This document shows, piece after piece, positions 50,768-59,613 of a DNA stretch of 64,000 nucleotides. The DNA lies in assembly GCA_035478435.1 (NCBI GenBank), contig DATIJT010000002.1, forward strand, positions 32,387-96,386, given 5' to 3'. The notes below the pieces were generated by a model, which did no database searches, was not told the DNA's origin, and saw only the letters and a list, made by a program, of their open reading frames with translations. How positions within the stretch are numbered: the first letter of the stretch is position 1; each line of letters opens with the position of its first letter. Position numbers and translations under genes: made by a program. The DNA is from DATLRC01 sp035478435 (GTDB lineage Bacteria; Patescibacteriota; Saccharimonadia; Saccharimonadales; UBA4665).

Positions 50768-52549
50768 ATGCAGCTTAAATTGTTCAAGCTTCGTTTCCGC
50801 CGCCGTTTAAAAAAGCAGCGCAAACAAGTCGAAGGCTTAAGTTCGCAAGCCGAACGCCAGATTGAACATCATTTGATACAACGAGCTGGCCGTTTTAGGG
50901 CCGTAAGGCGGTTTGTAGTCAGCTGGATGCTACTGTTTGTTCTTTTGATTGGTTGTGGCGTTTGGCAAACAGCTAGGCTAAGCATTTATTACCAAACCTT
51001 GCGGCCCGTACCGGGCGGTATTTATAGCGAAGGTTTGCGTGGTTCGTTCACGACCGCCAACCCCATCTACGCTACCAACGATGTAGATACCATGGTCGCC
51101 CGCCTGATTTTCGCTGGTTTACTTAAATATGATGACAACCACAAGCTAGTCAATGACCTGGCGAGCGATTACAGCGTCGATGAAAAGGGTACTACCTACA
51201 CTATGCATTTGAAGCCAGATCTGACTTGGCAGGACGGCCATGCCTTGACAAGCAGCGATGTGGTTTTTACCTTTCAAGCTATCCAAAACCCGGATAGCCG
51301 CTCGCCACTGGCAAGTGGCTGGCAAGGTATCAATATAACTGCTCCCGACGCTCGCACTATTATTTTCACTTTGCCCAGCCCTTTGGCCTCTTTCCCTCAT
51401 AATCTGACAACTGGTATTGTGCCTGAGCATTTGTTGTCCAACATAGCTATGGCAGACTTACGTTCGGCCGATTTCAATACTTCCCAGCCGATTGGCGCCG
51501 GACCGTTTAAGTGGCAAGCCGTCCAGGTCAGCGGCACAGGGCCGGCTAACGCCCAAGAACAAATTGCTCTCATACCTTTTAAGTATTACGCGGGAGGTGC
51601 TCCTAAGCTGAAGGAATTTATAGTCCATGCTTTCGCTAGCCAAAACGAACTCATCCAGGCCTTTAAAAGTAAACAGCTAACCACTGTCAGCGGATTGCAG
51701 GAAGTACCAGCTGATCTTCTAAACGATAAATCGGTTCAGGTACACAGCCCTCTCCTGATGGCCGCCACTATGGTTTTCTTTAAAACTTCTAACCCTATCT
51801 TAAGTGATGGCAAAGTCCGGCAAGCCCTGGTCCAAGCCGCCCAGCCTAATGAGATTATTAAAACAATTGGGTTTAAGACCAGGCCAGTTAAGGAACCCTT
51901 ATTGCTAGGCCAACTAGGTTATAATCCGGCTTATTCTCAGCCCAGCCCTAATTTGGCAGCTGCCAAATCTCTACTTGACCAAGCCGGTTGGCTAGTGGGA
52001 GCGGCTGGCCTACGTAGTAAAAACGGCCAGGTTTTAAAATTTACTTTAACAGCCACCGATACGAGCGAATACCGTATGGTCACTAACATCTTGGCTCAAA
52101 ATTGGCAGGCAGTGGGGGCCAAAGTTGATATACATTTGCAGGATAGCCAGGTGTTTACCAGTACACTTTCGAACCATGATTACGATGCCGTGCTATATGG
52201 TATTTCCATTGGCGCTGATCCAGATGTTTTTGTCTATTGGGACAGTTCGCAGGCTAATGTCCTGTCTCCCAATCGACTCAACCTCTCCGAGTACAAATCC
52301 GCTAAGGCCGACGCTTCGCTGGAAGCCGGCCGTACCCGCCTGGACCCGAGCCTAAGGGCTATTAAATACCAGCCATTCTTGCAAGCATGGCAAGCCGATT
52401 TGCCCGCTCTAGGACTCTATCAACCCCGTCTACTTTATCTTACTAATGGCCCGGTTTATGGTTTTAACGACCATAGCCTCATTAGCCCCACCGACCGTTT
52501 CAACAACGTTGAAAATTGGATGATCCGCACCGCCAAAGTGACTAATTGA
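50768..52549 (+). CDS. Peptide ABC transporter substrate-binding protein (SBP family 5)
   Basis: This 593-residue protein belongs to the OppA/DppA family that captures peptides. A basic 47-residue cytoplasmic start is followed by one membrane helix (about 48-66); LLIGC at 59-63 also looks like a lipobox, although it is far from the N-terminus. The binding domain shows NPIYATNDVDTMVARLIFAG, TWQDGHALTSSDVVFTF and IGAGPFKW. No permease or ATPase genes are near, so it either serves a remote transporter or acts as a chaperone or sensor. It follows secG by 22 bases. Confidence 0.9.
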   Translation: MQLKLFKLRFRRRLKKQRKQVEGLSSQAERQIEHHLIQRAGRFRAVRRFVVSWMLLFVLLIGCGVWQTARLSIYYQTLRPVPGGIYSEGLRGSFTTANPIYATNDVDTMVARLIFAGLLKYDDNHKLVNDLASDYSVDEKGTTYTMHLKPDLTWQDGHALTSSDVVFTFQAIQNPDSRSPLASGWQGINITAPDARTIIFTLPSPLASFPHNLTTGIVPEHLLSNIAMADLRSADFNTSQPIGAGPFKWQAVQVSGTGPANAQEQIALIPFKYYAGGAPKLKEFIVHAFASQNELIQAFKSKQLTTVSGLQEVPADLLNDKSVQVHSPLLMAATMVFFKTSNPILSDGKVRQALVQAAQPNEIIKTIGFKTRPVKEPLLLGQLGYNPAYSQPSPNLAAAKSLLDQAGWLVGAAGLRSKNGQVLKFTLTATDTSEYRMVTNILAQNWQAVGAKVDIHLQDSQVFTSTLSNHDYDAVLYGISIGADPDVFVYWDSSQANVLSPNRLNLSEYKSAKADASLEAGRTRLDPSLRAIKYQPFLQAWQADLPALGLYQPRLLYLTNGPVYGFNDHSLISPTDRFNNVENWMIRTAKVTN

Positions 52550-52580
52550 CAATTTCTTAACCATTAACTTATTGACTAAC

Positions 52581-52616
52581 TATCACAAATTACTCCATAT
52601 GGATAATTTTGTGATA
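52581..52616 (+). repeat. Inverted repeat family B, copy 2
   Basis: TATCACAAATTACTCC and GGATAATTTTGTGATA pair over 16 positions with a one-base shift, with ATAT as loop. It lies just after the peptide-binding protein gene and could end its transcript, though no U-run follows. Confidence 0.65.
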
Positions 52617-52679
52617 GGCGTTGATTGGTTTAAACAGCTTGAGTTTTCTACTCATAACAGATAAGATATGATGGCAAAC

Positions 52680-52765
52680 GCGCGAGTGGCGGAATGGTAG
52701 ACGCGCTAGCTTCAGGTGCTAGTGTCCGCAAGGATGTGGAGGTTCAAGTCCTCTCTCGCGCACCA
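52680..52765 (+). tRNA. tRNA-Leu (anticodon CAG)
   Basis: Acceptor GCGCGAG pairs with CTCGCGC. The anticodon stem CTAGC/GCTAG closes the loop TTCAGGT, giving anticodon CAG. The long variable arm (TGTCCGCAAGGATG) is class II, as expected for Leu. The T arm is GAGGTTCAAGTCCTC. CCA is encoded. Confidence 0.96.
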
Positions 52766-52787
52766 AGAACCGTATAAGGAGGCAGGT

Positions 52788-53045
52788 ATGGATGCTGTAA
52801 AGGCACTTAAATATGTTAGCTGTGTAGACCTATTTCAAAAAGAATTCGCTTACGAGAGGCAACTGCATTTAGATAACGGCAATGAGTTTGCGGCCTTGCC
52901 GGCTGATTCCGGTTGGCGGGTGGAAATGAAAATTTTGGGGCACAGGGTTTATATGATAGCTCGAGCTGGTGCCCGGGGAGCAATGCTAGGTGCGGCAGCC
53001 TATGGAGCCGCTGCCGTGACCGAGAAAATAGCCAATCATTTTTAA
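52788..53045 (+). CDS. Small hypothetical protein
   Basis: This 85-residue protein starts at ATG 52788 after a strong AAGGAGG and directly follows tRNA-Leu. The first half is polar (FQKEFAYERQLHLDNGNEF) and the second half has a Gly/Ala-rich hydrophobic stretch (ARGAMLGAAAYGAAAVTEKI). Not recognised. A longer frame beginning inside the tRNA is rejected. Confidence 0.55.
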   Translation: MDAVKALKYVSCVDLFQKEFAYERQLHLDNGNEFAALPADSGWRVEMKILGHRVYMIARAGARGAMLGAAAYGAAAVTEKIANHF

Positions 53046-53134
53046 GCGAGTTGGCCAACTACCCACCCACGGCTTAAAATTTGAATAAAGGCGCTGGTAG
53101 TTGTATGATATCTTTAATTAAGTAAGGAGTGCCA

Positions 53135-53989
53135 ATGCCGCCGCGAGCTAAAGCCAAAGAAGCTCTACCAGCCGACCATACGGCCAAACCGCCCGAAGGG
53201 CCTATAGCCTTAATGTTTGAAAAGGGTTTGGTCAGCCTGCCGGGCGAGCCAGTGGTGCTTAACGACCAACCTTATAACTTGGGAATCAATATACCTGGTT
53301 TCAAGGAGGCAGTGGACAGGGTTGAAGCCACGATAACCGATACCACAATGATGAATGAGCAGTGGTCTAAGCCGGAGGTTGATATCGTCGTCGGTTGGCA
53401 AAATGGTTTAACAACTCCGGGTGATAGAACCCAACAGTCCTCGACTGGCCATTCCTATACTTATGCGCCTACTCATACTCTACCCAAAGATCGAGCGGAG
53501 AAAAGGGAAGAATCAAGAGCCGTTATCAACCTCTACCTGCCAAGGGTCGCGGCTGATCCCAAATTAAAGCGGCAGGATATAGAGGGACGATACCTAGGTT
53601 CGGCCGATAGGCTTTTGGCGGAGGGCTTGCTGGCCCACATAGCCTTCGTGTCTTATCCGGCGCGCATTCATAACCTCGGTAAATTCGTGGCCAGACTTAG
53701 CGGCGGGCTGGGGGCGGCTATAGGCGGTGCCAGCGCTTCCGGTTTGCGCTGGGAAAGCTTGCCGGAGGTCATCGGGAAGGGAGCTTTAGGTGGCGGCATA
53801 GGGCTCACAGCCCTCTATGGCGCAGTCACGGTTCCGGCCATAATTATTGCTGAACAAAATTCTGTATCTAAACGAAGTCTGCAGCGGCGGGCTGAACGTA
53901 AAGCCGCCAAACAAGTGGAGAAATCTGGTTCTAATATGGAGTGGCTTCTAGAAAAGCGACCATTTTTTGAGCTGAAACCAGTTAATTAA
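53135..53989 (+). CDS. Hypothetical protein with C-terminal membrane hairpin
   Basis: This 284-residue protein starts at ATG 53135, five bases after AAGGAG; a GTG six bases earlier overlaps that SD. Residues 1-170 look soluble. Two hydrophobic Gly/Ala-rich segments at about 185-205 and 215-240 (GKGALGGGIGLTALYGAVTV) could form a hairpin. The C-terminus is basic (KRSLQRRAERKAAKQVEK). Not recognised. It resembles its upstream neighbour in having Gly/Ala-rich helices. Confidence 0.6.
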   Translation: MPPRAKAKEALPADHTAKPPEGPIALMFEKGLVSLPGEPVVLNDQPYNLGINIPGFKEAVDRVEATITDTTMMNEQWSKPEVDIVVGWQNGLTTPGDRTQQSSTGHSYTYAPTHTLPKDRAEKREESRAVINLYLPRVAADPKLKRQDIEGRYLGSADRLLAEGLLAHIAFVSYPARIHNLGKFVARLSGGLGAAIGGASASGLRWESLPEVIGKGALGGGIGLTALYGAVTVPAIIIAEQNSVSKRSLQRRAERKAAKQVEKSGSNMEWLLEKRPFFELKPVN

Positions 53990-54066
53990 TAATCAGCCAC
54001 AAGCGTAGCGAGATTAGGTGTGCTATCATTTTTGGTATAGATGGTTGAAATTCTGAATTAAAACCT

Positions 54067-55701
54067 ATGAGTAAAATCGCGCATTATTTGCAGGAACATT
54101 TATTGGGCGAGGTTATGACTAGCGCTGACGCCCGGCGCTTTTTTGCCACCGATGGCAGTATTTTTACCGTTCCGCCGGCCGTGGTGGTCTACCCTAAAAA
54201 TGAAAACGATATCCGTAAAACCACCCGTTTTACCTGGCAGTTGGCCGAACGCGGCCGGGTTATACCAGTTACGGCCCGCGGTTCGGGCACTAACCAGAGC
54301 GGCGCGGCGCTTGGTAGCGGTATTTTACTGGTTTTCCCGGCGCATTTACATCGCATTTTGGATTACGATAGCAAATCGGGCGATGTAACTGTCGAGCCGG
54401 GCATTAACTACGGCAAGCTGCAGCAAGCGCTTAAAACCCACGGCCGCTTTTTACCACCATATCCTTCAAGCTTGGAATACTCTACGGTCGGCGGAGCGGT
54501 AGCTAACAATGTTAGCGGCGAGAAAAGTGTCAAATATGGCGATACTAACGCTTACGTAAAAAGTTTGCGAGTCGTACTGGCCAACGGTGAAGTTATCCAA
54601 ACCACGCGTTTGAACAAACGTGAGCTGAGCAAAAAGCTAGGTTTAGCTACCTTTGAAGGCGAAATCTACCGGGCAGTCGATACGTTGCTGGAAGAGCATA
54701 AAGAACTGGTAGAAGGTAGCCACTTAAGGGTTAGTAAAAATACTGCCGGTTATAATGTAGCGGCCGTTAAAGGCCATGATGGCTCTTTCGATCTAACTCC
54801 GCTACTAGTAGGTGGCCAGGGGACGCTGGGAATTATTAGTGAAATTACTTTAACTACCCAACCATACAACCCCAATACCAGCCTCATTTTAGCCACCTTT
54901 GAAAACCTTCAGGATATCCAAAACGCCGTATTGGAGTTACTGCAGTTGCCAGATACGCCTTCAGCTATCGAAATGGTGGACGGCAACTTATTAAAATACG
55001 TTGACTCGGCTAATCCTAATTTGCTGAAAGACCTGGTCGAAAAGCCGTTTCCGGCGGCCGCCCTGCTAGTGGAATTTGATGACCCGGAGCGCCACCAGAA
55101 AAAAGTCCTTAAAAAAGCCCACAAGGTTTTGGAAAAATACGCGTTATCCCAGGTAGCGGAAACCGAGCCTGAGCGCCAAGAGCAGTTGTGGAAAATCCGT
55201 AACGCCGCATCCGCGGTAGTGGCCCACTCGGAGGGGTTATTACGGCCAGTGCCAGTGATAGAAGACGGCGTGGTGCCCCTAGAACGTTTCCAAGATTACT
55301 TGCAAGGTGTCCAAGACATCCTGACCCGCAACCATTTACCGGTAGCTATTTGGGGCCATGCCGGCGATGGCATTTTAAGGGCTCGCCCTTTGTTGAATCT
55401 TGGCCAGGTAGGTGACCGCCAAAAGGTTTTCCGGCTGATGGAAGATTACTATAAATTGGTTATAGATTTGGGTGGCAGTACTAGCGGCAGTCACGGTGAT
55501 GGCCGTTTACGGGCGCCCTACTTAGAGCGGCTGTATGGCTCAGAGACCTATGGCTTGTTCCAAAAACTCAAGCAGATATTTGACCCGTACGGTACCCTTA
55601 ATCCTGGGGTCAAAATGAACGTGGCGCTAGAAGACATCAGGCCTTTACTCCGCCAAGATTTCAGTCTCGGCCACTTGTACAACCACTTGCCCCAAAGCTG
55701 A
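54067..55701 (+). CDS. FAD-linked oxidase (GlcD/D-lactate dehydrogenase type)
   Basis: This 544-residue protein has the FAD-binding PCMH fold (PVTARGSGTNQSGAALGSGI, GDVTVEPGINYGKLQQAL, STVGGAVANNVSGEKSVKYG) and the FAD oxidase C-terminal domain (PVPVIEDGVVPLERFQ, IWGHAGDGILRARPLLNL, GSHGDGRLRAPYLERLYG). Relatives oxidise D-lactate, glycolate or other 2-hydroxy acids. It has no C-terminal Fe-S domain. D-lactate is a common host fermentation product, so a role in its oxidation is plausible but unproven. No electron acceptor genes are adjacent. Confidence 0.9.
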   Translation: MSKIAHYLQEHLLGEVMTSADARRFFATDGSIFTVPPAVVVYPKNENDIRKTTRFTWQLAERGRVIPVTARGSGTNQSGAALGSGILLVFPAHLHRILDYDSKSGDVTVEPGINYGKLQQALKTHGRFLPPYPSSLEYSTVGGAVANNVSGEKSVKYGDTNAYVKSLRVVLANGEVIQTTRLNKRELSKKLGLATFEGEIYRAVDTLLEEHKELVEGSHLRVSKNTAGYNVAAVKGHDGSFDLTPLLVGGQGTLGIISEITLTTQPYNPNTSLILATFENLQDIQNAVLELLQLPDTPSAIEMVDGNLLKYVDSANPNLLKDLVEKPFPAAALLVEFDDPERHQKKVLKKAHKVLEKYALSQVAETEPERQEQLWKIRNAASAVVAHSEGLLRPVPVIEDGVVPLERFQDYLQGVQDILTRNHLPVAIWGHAGDGILRARPLLNLGQVGDRQKVFRLMEDYYKLVIDLGGSTSGSHGDGRLRAPYLERLYGSETYGLFQKLKQIFDPYGTLNPGVKMNVALEDIRPLLRQDFSLGHLYNHLPQS

Positions 55702-55756
55702 AGCTAGGCTTGAGTTTTTTGCTTGGAATAGATAAGATAGTGTGGCTCATTAAAAT

Positions 55757-55843
55757 GCGCGGGTGCTGTAATCGGTAGCCAGGCTGGCTTGAGGTGCCAG
55801 TGCCCGCAAGGGCGTGGAGGTTCAAGTCCTCTCCCGCGCACCA
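55757..55843 (+). tRNA. tRNA-Leu (anticodon GAG)
   Basis: Acceptor GCGCGGG pairs with CCCGCGC. Anticodon stem CTGGC/GCCAG encloses TTGAGGT, giving GAG. A class II variable arm (CCCGCAAGGGCG) is present, the T arm is GAGGTTCAAGTCCTC, and CCA is encoded. Confidence 0.95.
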
Positions 55844-55874
55844 GTTAGAGTGCCCATAAAGAAAGTTTTCATAC

Positions 55875-55951
55875 GGGCAATTAGCTCAGTTGGCTAGAGC
55901 ACCTGTTTTACACACAGGGGGTCGTAGGTTCGAGTCCTACATTGCCCACCA
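55875..55951 (+). tRNA. tRNA-Val (anticodon TAC)
   Basis: Acceptor GGGCAAT pairs with ATTGCCC. The D arm is GCTCAGTTGGCTAGAGC, the anticodon stem CCTGT/ACAGG encloses TTTACAC (anticodon TAC), the T arm is GTAGGTTCGAGTCCTAC and CCA is encoded. It is 31 bases after tRNA-Leu. Confidence 0.96.
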
Positions 55952-56005
55952 ATATTTTCGAACACCTCAATCATATGCTATAGTATAAATGATTGAGGTA
56001 TTTTA

Positions 56006-56662
56006 TTGAAAGCAACTGAACGCAAAATAGCTAGAAAGCTGAGGGCAGAGGGGTATTCTTTATACGAGATTGCCGATCTTCTTAAGGTTGCGAAGAGTAG
56101 TGTTAGTTTGTGGGTTAGAGATATTGAGCTTTCTGATTTACAGAAAGACCAGCTAAAGGCAAAGAATCTTTATAATGAAACAGTAGAGGCAAGAAGAAAA
56201 ACTAGACTAGAAAATGAAAGACAAAAACGAGATCAAATAATTCTTCAAGCAGCAAAATCAATACATAGAATATCTGACAGGCAACTTTGGTTAATAGGTA
56301 CAATGTTGTATTGGGCAGAGGGCGGGAAAACTCAGAGGCTAGTTCGTTTTTCAAATGCTGACCCCGAAATGATCAAGATCATGATGACTTTTTTTAGAAA
56401 AATTTGCTTAGTCCCAGAAGTTAAATTTCGCGGCTATATCCATATACACCCTCATCTGAAACATGAAGAAGCAGAAAAATACTGGTCTGCGGTTTCTAAG
56501 ATACCTTTAGAGCAGTTCTTCAAAACCTACCGAAAGCCAAATAAAAGCAGCCAAAATAAAAAAGATTCACTTATTTATGGCACTTTCGATATTTATGTTT
56601 TAGACACGGAGTTATTTCTGAAAATTACTGGTTGGGCAAAAGGTATATTTTCTTCTTATTAA
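56006..56662 (+). CDS. HTH protein with LAGLIDADG-like C-terminal domain
   Basis: This 218-residue protein starts with TTG, with TTGAGGT upstream. Residues 1-40 are a helix-turn-helix (LRAEGYSLYEIADLLKVAK then SSVSLWVRDI). A coiled coil follows (about 45-85). Residues 90-218 (LWLIGTMLYWAEGGKTQRLV, SNADPEMIKIMMTFFRKI, ITGWAKGIF) recall proteins frequent in CPR genomes related to LAGLIDADG homing endonucleases. Whether it cuts DNA cannot be told. Lower GC and a position right after two tRNA genes suggest transfer. Confidence 0.7.
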   Translation: MKATERKIARKLRAEGYSLYEIADLLKVAKSSVSLWVRDIELSDLQKDQLKAKNLYNETVEARRKTRLENERQKRDQIILQAAKSIHRISDRQLWLIGTMLYWAEGGKTQRLVRFSNADPEMIKIMMTFFRKICLVPEVKFRGYIHIHPHLKHEEAEKYWSAVSKIPLEQFFKTYRKPNKSSQNKKDSLIYGTFDIYVLDTELFLKITGWAKGIFSSY

Positions 56663-56706
56663 TTTAGTAAGCTCTCTTGGAGTTTGGCTATGGGCAGTTA
56701 AGCTAT

Positions 56707-57897
56707 TCAAGGATGCAGCAGGCGCCATTGCCAGTCAGGCGGGGTGAGGGGTTGCTCTAGGCTGACAGATATTTTTTGGGGGTTATCTTTTTCGGCCGTT
56801 TCTAAAGATATGCTGCCGACAATTTGGCCAGACCTAGCAGGAGCTCTTTGGGGCTGAAGCGATAGCTTTAATCTAGGCAGGGTGCCTTTCCAGCCAAAGT
56901 CTGTTAGTTTGTCATCGGCTATAATGTGGGCGCTAGTTCCCCAGGGCGTATTGTAATAGCCAACAATCTGGCCGGCTTTCACCAGGCTTCTTTCAGTGAA
57001 GTTAGCTTGGGCGCTGGCTAGGAGGGGAAGCGAATCGTTCATGGCTTTGCCGAGCGAAGGCGCGCCCATTATGGCGGTAATGACGGTTACTGGGTGCTGT
57101 CCGGCTAAGCTATAGGTGCCAGCGGCCAGGTAAACCCCTCCGGCTTCATCGGTATTGCCGGTTTTGATGCCGCTGATGCCGCTATTCCCTAACATCAGGT
57201 TAGTGCTGTGGATGGTGCCGGCTACTGGTATCTCGGCCTGGACCTGGGAGACTATTTGAGCCAGGACTGGATTTTGTAAAGCGGCTTGGCCTAATTTCAC
57301 TAAATCAGTAGCGGTACTAACTGTGCTCGGTTCAAAGCCGCTCGGGTCGGCTATATGCGTATTCTTTAGGCCGAGTTCGGCCGCCAAACTATTGGCGTAA
57401 TCTAGGTAGGCCTGCTCCGAGCCAAAGGCCCACGTTACCAAACTGGCGGCCATGTTATTAGCCGAAGCTATCAACGTTGCCTGCAAAGCCTGGTACTCAC
57501 TGATTTGCTCGCCGTAATTGACCGCCACCACCGACCCCTCCTTGGCCACGTAGCCGTGGTAAAAGGCGATGTCTTGGGAACTAAGGGTCAAGCTAGAGCC
57601 TTGTTCGCCTAGTTTGAGAGGTTTTTTCCGCAAAACCGCCAGAGCGGCCATAACTTTGGCAACGCTAGCTGTCGGCTTAGGCTGCTCGCCGCCATTGGAA
57701 GCCAAAACCCCATAACCCAGGCCGCCGATGGCCGCTTGGCCGTAAGCCGGCCAGGCCAATGGATTAATAGTTGGTTTGGGTAATGTAGCCAGGACGCTGG
57801 CGGGTTGGAGCAGCGGCAGAGGCCGTCTCAGCGCCCAGGCCGAGTAGCCCCCAACTAGTAAACTTACGATTGCCAGTAGATACCAAATTCGCCGCAT
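56707..57897 (-). CDS. dacA: D-alanyl-D-alanine carboxypeptidase (S11, PBP5 type)
   Basis: This 396-residue protein trims the terminal D-Ala from peptidoglycan stem peptides. An N-terminal membrane helix (about 4-22) is followed by the catalytic domain with SxxK as Ser78-Lys81 in TASVAKV, SxN as ASANNMAASL and KTG as KTGNTDEAGG. A C-terminal beta-rich domain follows. Length matches PBP5-type enzymes. It is probably anchored by its N-terminus instead of the amphipathic C-terminal helix of E. coli PBP5. Confidence 0.93.
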   Translation of the reverse strand: MRRIWYLLAIVSLLVGGYSAWALRRPLPLLQPASVLATLPKPTINPLAWPAYGQAAIGGLGYGVLASNGGEQPKPTASVAKVMAALAVLRKKPLKLGEQGSSLTLSSQDIAFYHGYVAKEGSVVAVNYGEQISEYQALQATLIASANNMAASLVTWAFGSEQAYLDYANSLAAELGLKNTHIADPSGFEPSTVSTATDLVKLGQAALQNPVLAQIVSQVQAEIPVAGTIHSTNLMLGNSGISGIKTGNTDEAGGVYLAAGTYSLAGQHPVTVITAIMGAPSLGKAMNDSLPLLASAQANFTERSLVKAGQIVGYYNTPWGTSAHIIADDKLTDFGWKGTLPRLKLSLQPQRAPARSGQIVGSISLETAEKDNPQKISVSLEQPLTPPDWQWRLLHP

Positions 57898-57934
57898 ACA
57901 ACTCTTTAATCATACACTTATCCCATTCCATATC

Positions 57935-58064
57935 TCCAATTCGTTAAGTGAAAGCCCTACTGACAATAGCGAAACTGGCAGCAGGCGAACAAGATGTATC
58001 TGAAGATACATCGCGGAGCGGCCTGACAGTTGTAGCTTGCCAGTAGGGCTTGAAGCTGAATGGG
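57935..58064 (+). repeat. Large intergenic palindrome
   Basis: AAGCCCTACTG (57952-57962) pairs perfectly with CAGTAGGGCTT (58041-58051), and the stem extends outward with mismatches. The centre is a perfect hairpin, GATGTATC/GATACATC around a TGAA loop (57993-58012). GCGGAGCGG next to it recalls the core of family A read in reverse, so it may be a distant member. It lies between divergent dacA and lemA. Confidence 0.7.
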
Positions 58065-58102
58065 AGGTGTGGGATGGGATAACTGATCTTGTCTGACTGC
58101 TG

Positions 58103-58108
58103 TATAAT
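58103..58108 (+). promoter_or_regulatory. Probable -10 box of lemA
   Basis: A perfect TATAAT lies 29 bases before the lemA ATG, with AAAGGAG at usual spacing before the start. The -35 is not clear. Confidence 0.6.
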
Positions 58109-58136
58109 AAAGGTAGTAACTAAAGGAGAATAACCT

Positions 58137-58703
58137 ATGTCAGTCTTAGTAATTGTAGCTGTGATTGTCGGCCTGCTCGTTGTTGTTATAGCCGCTATGT
58201 ATAACGGTCTAGTCCGCTTGAACCAACAAGCCGGGGAGGCCTGGAGTGACATAACAGTCCAGTTGAAACGGCGCTATGACTTGATCCCTAACTTGGTCAA
58301 CAGCGTTAAAGGCTATGCCGCGCACGAAAAAACAGTCTTTGAAGATGTCACTAAAGCCCGCACCCAAGCCTTAGGCGCCCAGGGTGTGGCCGAAACAGCC
58401 AAAGCCGAAAACCAGTTTGCCCAAACCCTAAAAAGCCTATTCGCCGTTGCCGAAAACTACCCGGAACTTAAGGCTACGGAGAATTTCCAGCAGTTGCAGG
58501 CCGAGCTGGTTGATACCGAAGACAAAATCCAAGCTTCCCGCCGCTTTTATAACGGGGTAGTCCGCGATTTTAACTCCAAGCGCAAAACTTTTCCAACGAA
58601 TATTTTCGCTAACAGCCTAGGTTTCAAGCAAGACAAAGAATACTTCGAACTAGATGAAGCTGCCGCGGCTGCTGCTGCCGAACCCGTCAACGTCCAATTT
58701 TAA
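58137..58703 (+). CDS. lemA: LemA family protein
   Basis: This 188-residue protein has one N-terminal helix and a helical cytoplasmic or external bundle typical of LemA: YNGLVRLNQQAGEAWSDITV then QLKRRYDLIPNLVNSVKGYA, and RRFYNGVVRDFNSKRKTFP with FANSLGF. LemA function is not settled; it is often next to htpX, as here, suggesting a role in membrane protein quality control. It is 25 bases ahead of htpX. Confidence 0.95.
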   Translation: MSVLVIVAVIVGLLVVVIAAMYNGLVRLNQQAGEAWSDITVQLKRRYDLIPNLVNSVKGYAAHEKTVFEDVTKARTQALGAQGVAETAKAENQFAQTLKSLFAVAENYPELKATENFQQLQAELVDTEDKIQASRRFYNGVVRDFNSKRKTFPTNIFANSLGFKQDKEYFELDEAAAAAAAEPVNVQF

Positions 58704-58728
58704 CCGCTAAAGGCTAAAAGCTAACCTC

Positions 58729-59613
58729 ATGTACTCTGAAATTGCTGCTAACAAACGCAAGACTGTCATCATAATGATAGGTTTCGTGGTATTTGTGGCC
58801 CTGATAGGCTGGATATTCAGCAATTACTTAGGTCACGGCCAACCCAGCCTGTTTTACGGTGTACTGATCGGTTCCGCCATTTATGCCCTTATAACCTACT
58901 ACGCTGGCGCCAAAATGGCGCTGGCCATCAACCGCGCCCAGGAAATCCAGAAAAAAGATAACCCACGGCTGTGGCGTATAGTTGAAAATCTGAGCATCAC
59001 CGATGGCCTGCCGATGCCGCGGGTTTTTATTATGGACGACCCGGCGCCCAATGCCTTTGCTACCGGCCGCGACCCAAAGCATTCGGCTGTTTGCGTGACT
59101 GCCGGTTTGTTAGAAACCATGGACGACAATGAACTGGAAGGAGTTTTGGCCCACGAACTAGGGCACGTAAAAAATTATGATATCCGGGTTAGTCTGGTAG
59201 CTTTTGCCTTGACGGCGGTGATTTCGCTAATCGCCGATATCATCCTGCGGATGACTTGGTTCCGCAGCGGTGACCGGGAAGAAAGTAATAACCAAGTTTT
59301 CCTTATCTTGGGCATCGTAGCTGCCATTCTAGCACCGCTTGTGGCCACCCTAATCCAATTGGCCGTCTCCCGCCAGCGGGAATACCTGGCTGACGCTACC
59401 GGCGCCCTGACTACCCGTTACCCCGAAGCTTTAGCCAGTGCCCTAGAGAAGATTGCCAAAAAAGGCAGCGTGCTCAAAAAACAAAATACCGCTACGGCCC
59501 ACCTGTTTTTCGCTAATCCGCTGAAGAGCCACAGCCTGGCGAATTTATTCAGCACCCATCCCCCCATAGAGGACAGGATCGCCAGGCTTCAACAGATGGA
59601 AACCCACGCCTAA
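58729..59613 (+). CDS. htpX: Protease HtpX homologue
   Basis: This 294-residue integral membrane metalloprotease (M48) degrades misfolded membrane proteins. Four hydrophobic helices are expected; the zinc motif is VLAHELGHVKNYD, and the third ligand Glu is in SRQREYLADATGA. PAPNAFATGRDPKHSAVCVT is a typical family block. Length is normal (E. coli 293). Its stop codon touches palindrome copy 3. Confidence 0.96.
   Translation: MYSEIAANKRKTVIIMIGFVVFVALIGWIFSNYLGHGQPSLFYGVLIGSAIYALITYYAGAKMALAINRAQEIQKKDNPRLWRIVENLSITDGLPMPRVFIMDDPAPNAFATGRDPKHSAVCVTAGLLETMDDNELEGVLAHELGHVKNYDIRVSLVAFALTAVISLIADIILRMTWFRSGDREESNNQVFLILGIVAAILAPLVATLIQLAVSRQREYLADATGALTTRYPEALASALEKIAKKGSVLKKQNTATAHLFFANPLKSHSLANLFSTHPPIEDRIARLQQMETHA

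Noticed and set aside
52716..52787. N-terminal extension of the 52788 gene into tRNA-Leu
   Set aside because: The extension overlaps a complete tRNA, and a perfect SD directs the start to ATG 52788.
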